From contig JAGOGT010000042.1 of NCBI GenBank assembly GCA_017996595.1, positions 1 through 7,975 of the forward strand: a stretch of DNA of 7,975 bases, written 5' to 3'. Below the pieces are notes generated by a model. That model was not told the DNA's origin. It did no database searches and worked only from the letters and a program-made list of their open reading frames with translations. This DNA comes from Candidatus Cloacimonadota bacterium. Lineage in GTDB: Bacteria; Cloacimonadota; Cloacimonadia; Cloacimonadales; Cloacimonadaceae. Position numbers and translations under genes: made by a program. Within the stretch, counting starts at the first letter, position 1, and each line of letters starts with the position of its first letter. Shown piece after piece: positions 1 to 5,147 of the stretch.

Positions 1-14
1 AATCCCGGAGGGAT
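1..14. repeat. Short hairpin repeat, first copy (partial unit)
   Basis: ATCCC-GGA-GGGAT forms a 5-bp stem with a 3-base loop. The same hairpin core recurs at 64-78 and, with a compensatory base-pair change, at 323-337. Sequence after this copy does not match the tail shared by the other two, so it is a diverged or partial unit. It lies at the window edge and may continue outside. Confidence 0.4.
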
Positions 15-63
15 GGCATTTCAGATAGACAATTTGTGGGCATAAGCTACAGGATCAGAATAT

Positions 64-105
64 AATCCCGCAGGGATTTAAGCACCATAGGCGGTGGTTT
101 TAACC
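64..105 (+). repeat. Hairpin-headed repeat unit A
   Basis: The unit starts with a 6-bp hairpin, AATCCC (64-69), GCA loop, GGGATT (73-78). It continues TTTA, then CACCAT (83-88), and ends GGTTTTAACC (96-105). It aligns without gaps to 323-364, with 29 of 42 positions identical by hand count. Its last bases also form the left arm of the large palindrome at 92-298. It looks like a dispersed intergenic repeat. I cannot name its family. Confidence 0.55.
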
Positions 106-298
106 TGAATAATGCTATTGGAGTTCATGAGGCCAAGATAAATTATTGCTTTTAGTTAACTTATATGGCCTCATGGACTTCAAAAGCATGCAGAAACTTA
201 TGCACGGCTTGAAGTCCAAACCGCCCATAAGATATTTAATAAGATATGTTTAGTTTTGGCGGTTTGAACTCCAATGCCTCAATTGGGTTTAACCACCG
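92..298 (+). other. Large imperfect palindrome folding as a flush four-way junction (candidate structured RNA or small inserted element)
   Basis: Seen directly: four helices follow one another with no unpaired base between them. P1 is ATTGGAGTT (117-125) with AACTCCAAT (267-275). P2 is CATGAGGCCA (126-135) with TGGCCTCATG (166-175). P3 is GACTTCAA (176-183) with TTGAAGTC (209-216). P4 is CAAACCGCC (217-225) with GGCGGTTTG (258-266). P2 extends through 138-145/157-164 with one mismatch, P4 through 228-235/244-252 with one wobble and one bulge, and P3 through 186-190/199-203. An outer stem, CGGTGGTT (92-99) with AACCACCG (291-298), plus 102-108/283-289, closes the figure. Several imperfect pairs (106-285, 107-284, 116-276, 190-199, 231-249) are G-U if the plus strand is RNA and A-C on the minus strand. 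One (142-160) favours the minus strand. This leans toward a plus-strand RNA. Function is unknown. The alternative is a small inverted-repeat element. Confidence 0.6.
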
Positions 299-322
299 TA
301 CTTAGGTATCACCCCCAACAAC

Positions 323-365
323 AACCCCAAGGGGGTTTATCCACCATCTCCAACGGTTTTAACCG
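323..365 (+). repeat. Hairpin-headed repeat unit B
   Basis: This is the second copy of the unit at 64-105. Its head hairpin is AACCCC (323-328), AAG loop, GGGGTT (332-337). T66-A76 of unit A is replaced here by C325-G335, so both partners changed and the pair is kept. The shared tail follows: TTTA (336-339 region), CCACCAT (341-347), and CGGTT-TT-AACCG (354-365), a second small hairpin. Here the second hairpin is uninterrupted. In unit A the matching hairpin halves are separated by about 180 bases. Confidence 0.5.
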
Positions 366-372
366 GCGTTTA

Positions 373-392
373 AGTGTTGAAGAGTGTTGAAT
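373..392. repeat. 10-base tandem duplication
   Basis: AGTGTTGAAG (373-382) is followed directly by AGTGTTGAAT (383-392), with 9 of 10 bases identical. It is the first of several short tandem duplications in 373-625, each with a different period. No coding role is apparent. Confidence 0.5.
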
Positions 393-397
393 AATCT

Positions 398-423
398 GGA
401 ACAACGAACTTATTCGGTGTTCC
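398..423. other. Stable hairpin of unknown role
   Basis: GGAACA (398-403) pairs with TGTTCC (418-423). An A/G mismatch follows, then CGAA (405-408) pairs with TTCG (413-416) around the loop CTTA. The total is 10 base pairs plus one mismatch. No T-run follows closely on either strand, so it does not look like an intrinsic terminator. Two weaker stems follow on the plus strand (432-436/446-450 and 457-460/467-470). Confidence 0.4.
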
Positions 424-486
424 TGTACATGTGCAATGCTTTTTGTTGCAGTAAGGCCAGGACTATCTGGTTCGGGTCTCATTTTT

Positions 487-510
487 CTCTTTAACTCTTT
501 TGCTCTTTGT
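487..510. repeat. 8-base-period pyrimidine-rich triplication
   Basis: CTCTTT starts at 487, 495 and 503, giving three 8-base units that differ only in the last two bases (AA, TG, GT). The plus strand here is strongly pyrimidine-rich. Confidence 0.45.
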
Positions 511-516
511 AAGTTA

Positions 517-553
517 CCTCTGCTTTTCTCTGTCCCCCTCTGCTTTTCTCTGT
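517..553. repeat. 20-base-period tandem duplication
   Basis: A 17-base string, CCTCTGCTTTTCTCTGT, occurs exactly at 517-533 and 537-553, separated by three C residues. The tract is pyrimidine-rich on the plus strand and is followed by a run of seven A at about 557-563. Confidence 0.6.
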
Positions 554-569
554 GTTAAAAAAAGTGTTT

Positions 570-585
570 CACCTTTCCACCTTTC
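570..585. repeat. 8-base perfect tandem duplication
   Basis: CACCTTTC is present twice back to back (570-577 and 578-585). It is one of the consecutive short duplications in this intergenic block. Confidence 0.5.
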
Positions 586-592
586 ACTACTA

Positions 593-653
593 GATGCCCA
601 TGCGATGCCCATGTGATGCCCATGCAAATGCCCGGTGATCGCATGGGCATCGC
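593..653. repeat. 11-base tandem triplication with an inverted fourth copy
   Basis: GATGCCCATGC (593-603), GATGCCCATGT (604-614) and GATGCCCATGC (615-625) are direct tandem copies. A degenerate unit follows at 626-636. GCATGGGCATC at 641-651 is the exact reverse complement of the first and third copies, and 602-613 pairs perfectly over 12 bp with 642-653. Any of the three direct copies can therefore pair with the single inverted copy, giving alternative hairpins. It lies about 60 bases past the stop of the 712-2670 gene, but no T-run follows on the minus strand, so a standard terminator is not supported. Confidence 0.65.
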
Positions 654-711
654 AAGATAAGGCACAAGTTAATTTATCCTTGTTCGTTGCATTACATTAT
701 TATGCGAGTTT

Positions 712-2670
712 CTAGGGTAGCAGCACCAGCTTCCTGGTACTTGCTTCTTTCTCGGTAATAACCCTCAGGAAATAGATTCCGCTACTTAGCTGACCTCGTG
801 CTAAAGTGTAGGCCTGAGCACCCTTAGTCGAGACAAGATCTTCACTAAAAACCTTCTGCCCACGCAGGTTGTAGAGGGAAATAGCAGTTTTCCCTGCCTT
901 TTCGTTTTCCCAGGAAATCCGGGTAGAGCTCCGGAAGGGATTTGGAACAATCTGCAAGCGGATCGGATTGCTAACGAGATCGTCATTGGATACTACATCA
1001 ATAAATAGATAAGGCAGCCCTTGCGATGTGGATTCCCCACCCTCGTAGATAGCTCTTACGAAAACCTGATAATGCCCGGGAGGAATGGCGGTGAAAGTAT
1101 ATTCGCTTGCAGTGGGAGGAAGCATTTCCAGATAATCCCCCAATTGCACATGATAGCCCAGGGGGGCAGAAAAAGGAGGTGGATCCCAGGCAATGTGCAC
1201 AGATGAAGGGGGGATAAATTCTGCTGTCACATTTGCCGGCCCCGCATTGCAGAGCCCCACATTACCGGTGTACCAATATTTCTGCGCATGAATATCCGCA
1301 TCACTGGAGCCATCTTCCCACACACAGATAACATACCCATCAGCATGCGGAGCAAAATCAAAATGCTTTTTAGCTGTATTTGTCAGGGCAATATGTCCCC
1401 CGCTCCATGAGTGGTAGTATCCGACCTCGAGGTTATGGCCACTGCTCAGCCTCTGAATAAGGGGTGTGGCATTGTTTGATGCCAACTCCAGATAGTGGAA
1501 TAGGCCCAGATGATTCCACGCGTAAAGGGGATTACGATCAGTTTCGAAAAGGTTTTGCCAGATAATGCCGGTATCACCCAGCATGCGGTTGCCAGCAAAG
1601 TCCAGTACCTGCACTACATTTCCGGAGTTCATTTGCTCCAGATCGGTGATGCGCATTATCACCTGTGCTTGCTGATTCTCAACGTCGCAGATAAGCTGAG
1701 GATTGAATTGCTGATAAATGCTGTATGAGCTAATGGGAACTCCGCCAATCGGAGTGCTTGGCACCCCGGAGGAGGAGATATGCGAGAAGAATGCCTGATA
1801 CACGGAGTCTGAATTGCGATCGTCGTGCCAGCTGAGGATGGCACCTCCACTGCCGTCCGGGGCAAATCCGATGATCGGGACTTGGGGTGAAAGCCCCGGT
1901 GTTTCAGTTATGGCTTGTTCCCATACTATTTGAGAAATTGGATTGATGCAAAGAGTTCGGAGAAAACGGTATTGTACCTCAGGACTACCCATATCCAGGA
2001 AATACTTGATGATTACGGCATTGCCATTTGTTTCGACTAGCTGAGGCCAGGTAAGTGGGATCGGCACATTATTTACCTGAACTGATATCGATAGTGGTAC
2101 CGTCCAGGCAGGGGAACCCTGAGGGCTGATCCGTTGCACCTTCATGGATGGGGCTGTTCCTTGATGCTGCCAGACTACATAGGTATAATTATCCTGTGTA
2201 TTCAGCAGTACCGGCACAATATCAGGCGATGCTGCAGAGGCATTGTGGGATAAACTGAGGCCACTGTTGCCCCATAACTGCTGTCCTGAAGGGGACACCT
2301 TATATGCATATATGCGGCTGTAAGAATCACGATTATCCTGAACAGCCACGATGGCGTTACCTTCCTGATCCACACAGAGGTCATAATCGGCAAGCAAGGT
2401 ATCAAATATAGCACCCTGAAGCTCCACCGGCTCCGGCCACACAGGTATGCCTATACTATCCAAAAGCTTGATCCGAAGCTTATTGCTGCCGCTGGAATTG
2501 CTGAAATAACTGATGTAGGTATTGCCGTTTTCGTGAACCGCTACCTTGGGTAATGCTTGTTCGCCCGCTTCTGTTGCAATCTGAGTAGGTGAATAGGTAT
2601 CCGTACTCCACTGAGCATGGATGTATAGGACAACAATGAGAAAAACAAAGAGAATAAGCCTCGCTTTCAT
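712..2670 (-). CDS. Secreted repeat-built protein with type IX-style C-terminal sorting domain
   Basis: The 652-residue product begins with a clear signal peptide: Lys/Arg at 2-4, a hydrophobic core at 5-17, and a likely cut after Ala-Gln near residue 20. Residues about 38-466 contain roughly eight degenerate repeats of 45-65 residues. Several have a Gly-Asn/Gly-Gly turn, an aromatic or Trp-Asp motif (W281-H-D-D, W451-E-D) and an end in hydrophobic-Trp (W78, W133, W189, W250, W371). This suggests a beta-propeller-like ectodomain, by inference. Residues about 478-560 resemble an Fn3 domain. The final 80 residues match the Por/type IX sorting-domain pattern: V575-P-N-P-F, then ISLYNLRGQKV, then SSGIYFLRV, ending in KLVLLP. 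The expected fate is export and surface attachment or release. The start is supported by GAGGA five bases upstream and by a promoter at 2703-2730. Ligand and function are unknown. Confidence 0.85.
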   Translation of the reverse strand: MKARLILFVFLIVVLYIHAQWSTDTYSPTQIATEAGEQALPKVAVHENGNTYISYFSNSSGSNKLRIKLLDSIGIPVWPEPVELQGAIFDTLLADYDLCVDQEGNAIVAVQDNRDSYSRIYAYKVSPSGQQLWGNSGLSLSHNASAASPDIVPVLLNTQDNYTYVVWQHQGTAPSMKVQRISPQGSPAWTVPLSISVQVNNVPIPLTWPQLVETNGNAVIIKYFLDMGSPEVQYRFLRTLCINPISQIVWEQAITETPGLSPQVPIIGFAPDGSGGAILSWHDDRNSDSVYQAFFSHISSSGVPSTPIGGVPISSYSIYQQFNPQLICDVENQQAQVIMRITDLEQMNSGNVVQVLDFAGNRMLGDTGIIWQNLFETDRNPLYAWNHLGLFHYLELASNNATPLIQRLSSGHNLEVGYYHSWSGGHIALTNTAKKHFDFAPHADGYVICVWEDGSSDADIHAQKYWYTGNVGLCNAGPANVTAEFIPPSSVHIAWDPPPFSAPLGYHVQLGDYLEMLPPTASEYTFTAIPPGHYQVFVRAIYEGGESTSQGLPYLFIDVVSNDDLVSNPIRLQIVPNPFRSSTRISWENEKAGKTAISLYNLRGQKVFSEDLVSTKGAQAYTLARGQLSSGIYFLRVITEKEASTRKLVLLP

Positions 2671-2702
2671 CCTGTTCCTCGTAGCTGAAATTTAATAATG
2701 CA

Positions 2703-2730
2703 ATTATCATCTGATCTCAGGATTTGTCAA
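2703..2730 (-). promoter_or_regulatory. Probable housekeeping promoter of the secreted-protein gene
   Basis: On the minus strand, TTGACA (2725-2730) is followed after 16 bases by GATAAT (2703-2708), a perfect -35 and a 5/6 -10. The predicted start near 2696 would leave a leader of about 26 bases before the ATG at 2670. It lies just beyond the terminator of the preceding operon, as expected for an independent transcription unit. Confidence 0.6.
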
Positions 2731-2779
2731 GTAATATTTGTAAGAGCAGGCTGTGAGCTCGCTCATTGACCCTTTAACT

Positions 2780-2812
2780 AAAAAAATAGTGGGGATGATT
2801 GCTCATCCCCAC
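2780..2812 (-). terminator. Intrinsic terminator of the ferredoxin-ATPase/Mrp operon
   Basis: On the minus strand a perfect 10-bp stem, GTGGGGATGA with TCATCCCCAC, closes a GCAA tetraloop (GNRA type). It is followed by TA and a run of seven T (2780-2786). It begins five bases after the mrp stop codon. There is no T-run on the other side, so it acts only on minus-strand transcription. Confidence 0.92.
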
Positions 2813-2817
2813 CCAAG

Positions 2818-3624
2818 TTATGCTTCCAGTTTATTCACCACACCCTGCACGAAGTCGCTCAGGATTTTGGCAGATTCGGTTTTATTGAAATCGTAGATGA
2901 AGGGACGTCCCTTGTCGCAGCTGGTGGTGATATTGCGGTCGAAGGGAAGCTTGGCCAGCAGCTCCACATCGTAATCCATCAGCGCCGTGGTGATGCCTTC
3001 GCCGGTGAAAAGATCCACTTTTTCCTGGCAGTGAGGACACTGGATCCAGGACATATTTTCGATGATTCCCAGCACCGGCACTCCCAGTTTTTCGGCAAAA
3101 TCCAGGTTTTTGCGCACGTCCAGCAAAGCCACATCCTGCGCAGAACTAACCACTATCGCTCCATCCACATGCTCCAGAAGCTGAACCACGGATAGCGGCT
3201 CATCACCGGTTCCGGGAGGGCAATCCACTATCAGATAGTCCAGCTCACCCCAGGAGGTATTTTGGATCATATCCTTTAATGCACTCATTTTCAGGGGTCC
3301 CCGCCAGATGAGCGCAGAATCCGGATTTTCGATGAGATAGGCAATGGACAGGGCATGAAAATTATCATGCAAACGTACCGGAACGATGCGTCCATCTTCA
3401 TCTCCTGCAGCTTTGGCACCTTCACTGCCGGTCATTTTGGCCATCGAGGGGCCATGCAGATCGGCGTCCAAAAGCCCTACATTCTTGCCTAAGAGCGAAA
3501 GGCCATAGGCTAAATTTACGGCAATGGTGGATTTGCCTACGCCGCCCTTGCCACTCATCACCATGATGCGGTATTTTATCTTGCTAAGGTCGGTGGGAGT
3601 GGGTGTTTTCTTGGTTTCTTCCAT
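2818..3624 (-). CDS. mrp: Mrp/NBP35-family Fe-S cluster carrier ATPase
   Basis: The 268-residue protein shows the Mrp/ApbC/NBP35 signatures in order. These are a deviant Walker A, SGKGGVGKST (24-33), with the signature Lys; DADLHGPS (53-60); WRGP (107-110); DCPPGTGD (134-141); and ENMSWIQCPHC (189-199). The last includes the C196-x2-C199 pair that in this family holds a bridging 4Fe-4S cluster between two subunits. Family knowledge gives the role: a cytoplasmic ATP-dependent Fe-S cluster scaffold or carrier. It lacks the N-terminal MIP18-like domain found in some Mrp proteins. The ATG directly follows the TAA of the DUF5320 gene (TAAATG), with AAGGAAGAAG upstream inside that gene, so translation is probably coupled. 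It is the last gene of the operon. Here it probably serves the metallocluster proteins encoded upstream, which is inference from context. Confidence 0.93.
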   Translation of the reverse strand: MEETKKTPTPTDLSKIKYRIMVMSGKGGVGKSTIAVNLAYGLSLLGKNVGLLDADLHGPSMAKMTGSEGAKAAGDEDGRIVPVRLHDNFHALSIAYLIENPDSALIWRGPLKMSALKDMIQNTSWGELDYLIVDCPPGTGDEPLSVVQLLEHVDGAIVVSSAQDVALLDVRKNLDFAEKLGVPVLGIIENMSWIQCPHCQEKVDLFTGEGITTALMDYDVELLAKLPFDRNITTSCDKGRPFIYDFNKTESAKILSDFVQGVVNKLEA

Positions 3625-3897
3625 TTATTCTTCTTCCTTCAGGTTTTGTAATTGCTCATTTGTCCATTGCAATTGTTTTTCCAATTCTGCTTTTTTAGTT
3701 TCCAGGGTTTTTTTATCATAGCTGTAGAATTCCGAAGTTTCGGAGAGCTGAACAGCAGAGTTCACGCCACCCCTGAATCCAAGTCTTCCTCTGAATCTGC
3801 GGCCAAAGCCACGCCCAAATCCTATTCTTGCGCACGGACCCAATCCCCTGCCGGGGCGTCCATCACCAAATGGTCCTGTTCCATCCATTCCTGGCAT
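3625..3897 (-). CDS. DUF5320-type small Gly/Arg-rich coiled-coil protein
   Basis: This is a 90-residue protein in two parts. Residues 1-44 are rich in Gly, Arg, Pro and Phe, start MPGMDGTGPFGDGRPGRG, and have a single Cys at 22. This matches the MPxxDGTGPxGxGPxTGRGxGxC opening of DUF5320 proteins, although the usual Met-rich stretch is replaced by Gly-Arg/Phe. Residues about 58-90 are a charged heptad-like helix (KKTLETKKAELEKQL and onward), a likely coiled coil for oligomerisation. No catalytic residues are seen. Its function is not established. DUF5320 genes commonly sit beside NifX-like and MinD/Mrp genes in anaerobes, as here. A good ribosome site, AAAGGAG, lies eight bases before the ATG. 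The stop abuts the mrp start with no gap. Confidence 0.85.
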   Translation of the reverse strand: MPGMDGTGPFGDGRPGRGLGPCARIGFGRGFGRRFRGRLGFRGGVNSAVQLSETSEFYSYDKKTLETKKAELEKQLQWTNEQLQNLKEEE

Positions 3898-3936
3898 AAT
3901 TATTTCTCCTTTGCTTATGCTAATTCCGGGCTGAAG

Positions 3937-4278
3937 TTATGCGCCGGGATTAAGCTTACCTTCTTTGTATGCGGCATAGGCTTCTTTGATGGTCATTCCA
4001 CCTGCGCCAATATAGATTTTTAGTTGCATCTGTTTGAGGATGCCAGCTGCATTGCCACCGGGGCCATTGCCTGTGATCAGCACTTGCGGTGCCGCTTCGA
4101 AGATCTTTTGCGCAGTCTTTGGTCCCGCACCGTGTTCCACTTTGATGATCTCGCGATTATCAATGCTGCTTAGTTCTTCTGTTTCCTCATTATAGAAAAC
4201 GAGGTATTCGGTGCGTCCAAAACGGGGATCGATTTTGGCATCCCAAGTAGTTCCGGTAGTTGTAAAAGCTATTTTCAT
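3937..4278 (-). CDS. NifX/orange-protein-like metallocluster-binding protein
   Basis: This 113-residue protein belongs to the dinitrogenase iron-molybdenum cofactor-binding (NifB/NifX) family. It opens MKIAFTTTG, then D-P-R-F-G-R (18-23), then G-P-K-T-A-Q and I-T-G-N-G-P-G-G-N-A at the turn after the central strand, and ends with the helix TIKEAYAAYKEGKL. Its length matches free-standing members such as the orange protein of Desulfovibrio (about 117 residues), which binds a Mo-Cu-S cluster. Whether this one binds the same cluster is unknown. I chose the ATG at 4278 over a longer in-frame start at 4329: it fits the family N-terminus, has GGGAGAT just upstream, and forms an ATGA overlap with the preceding gene. 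The extra 17 residues are only out-of-frame reading of that gene's end. Confidence 0.9.
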   Translation of the reverse strand: MKIAFTTTGTTWDAKIDPRFGRTEYLVFYNEETEELSSIDNREIIKVEHGAGPKTAQKIFEAAPQVLITGNGPGGNAAGILKQMQLKIYIGAGGMTIKEAYAAYKEGKLNPGA

Positions 4279-5147
4279 TGTATCTCCCTGGTCAGCTCTG
4301 ACCATATTTGTGTGAATCGTTGTTGCCACTTTTGCGAAGCGTATTCCACCAGGCTTTGGCCATTGGTGATAGCCTGGGAAAAATCCTCATCGTAGGGCAG
4401 TTCATCTATCAGTTTGATGCCATTTTGGGATAAATAATCCCTTATCTGATCTCTTATCTGGATATTCAGATCGGCCTTATTGATGATGCATCCTGCCGGC
4501 ATCTGAAACTGCGCCGTAAGCTGCCAAACCCGCTGCAAATCACTCAATCCGGATACGGTTGGTTCGGTTACCAGCAGCACATAGTCCGCTCCCGAAAGGG
4601 AAGAGATCACCGGGCAGCCGATCCCTGGCGAACCATCTACCAATACGTAATTCATGCATGTTCTAGAGGCCAATTCGCGGGCATCTTTCTTCACTTTGGC
4701 TACCAGTTTGCCGGAATTATCTGCCCCGATGCCAAGCCTGGCATGTACCATGGAGCTTTTCAGCTTGCTTTGGGACACATAGCACTGCCCCACATTCTGT
4801 TCCGGAAGGCTAATCGCCTGCACGGGACATACATGGAAGCAATAGCCACACCCTTCGCAATCCAGGGGATCCACCTTGTAGGCTGCATCGGTTTTGCTAA
4901 TGGCATGAAAGCGGCAAACCTTCCTGCATAAGCCGCAGGATATGCACAAATTCGGATCAATCATAGCTTTGATCCCGCTATAGAAATCCTCGCGGTGCTC
5001 TACCACCGGCTTCATGATCAGATGCACGTCGGCTGCATCCACATCACAATCGGCAATCACGGTTCTTGAAGCCACAGTTGCCAAAGCCACAGCTACGGAA
5101 GTTTTACCCGTGCCGCCTTTCCCGGAGATGATTACTATCTCTTTCAT
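4275..5147 (-). CDS. MinD-superfamily ATPase with inserted ferredoxin domain (second copy)
   Basis: The 290-residue protein has a deviant Walker A, SGKGGTGKTS (8-17), and a D-x-D-x-D switch region (33-37). An inserted two-cluster ferredoxin carries C68-x2-C71-x2-C74-x3-C78 and C97-x2-C100-x2-C103-x3-C107-P. A distal nucleotide-site motif, DGSPG (171-175), follows, then a VTEPT strand (193-197). This is the MinD-type P-loop ATPase with 4Fe-4S domains found in pairs in anaerobes. The expected role is ATP-dependent handling of Fe-S or mixed-metal clusters in the cytoplasm. It overlaps the upstream paralogue by four bases (ATGA) and the downstream NifX-like gene by four bases (ATGA). GAGG precedes the start. 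Its distal motif is DGSPG rather than the DCPPG of its partner, so the pair is not redundant by sequence. Confidence 0.93.
   Translation of the reverse strand: MKEIVIISGKGGTGKTSVAVALATVASRTVIADCDVDAADVHLIMKPVVEHREDFYSGIKAMIDPNLCISCGLCRKVCRFHAISKTDAAYKVDPLDCEGCGYCFHVCPVQAISLPEQNVGQCYVSQSKLKSSMVHARLGIGADNSGKLVAKVKKDARELASRTCMNYVLVDGSPGIGCPVISSLSGADYVLLVTEPTVSGLSDLQRVWQLTAQFQMPAGCIINKADLNIQIRDQIRDYLSQNGIKLIDELPYDEDFSQAITNGQSLVEYASQKWQQRFTQIWSELTREIQ

Noticed and set aside
61..66. Perfect TATAAT that could start a plus-strand transcript through 92-298
   Set aside because: No acceptable -35 lies 16-18 bases upstream. The nearest TTG (34-36) gives a spacer of about 21, and there is no extended -10 TG. 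The string also belongs to the start of the repeat hairpin. It is kept only as a lead.
287..392. Possible integron attC site (GTTTAAC at 287-293 and GTTGAAT at 386-392 fit RYYYAAC and GTTRRRY)
   Set aside because: The two core sites are poorly complementary to each other, the interior is not one long imperfect hairpin joining them, and there is no integrase or cassette gene. Such short degenerate motifs occur by chance.
593..625. CRISPR-like direct repeats
   Set aside because: The units are 11 bases and directly adjacent, with no spacers and no cas genes.
593..651. Intrinsic terminator for the 712-2670 gene
   Set aside because: On the minus strand no T-run follows the hairpin. The nearest T-run (556-563 region) is about 30 bases further on. 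No convincing terminator was found for this gene.
3898..3936. Separate promoter or terminator in the 39-base gap between the NifX-like and DUF5320 genes
   Set aside because: Only the AAAGGAG ribosome site is visible. The gap is too short for a convincing promoter and has no hairpin.
4279..4329. Longer start for the NifX-like gene (17 extra residues)
   Set aside because: The extension overlaps the end of the preceding ATPase gene by 55 bases and does not fit the family N-terminus. The ATG at 4278 has a better ribosome site and an ATGA overlap.
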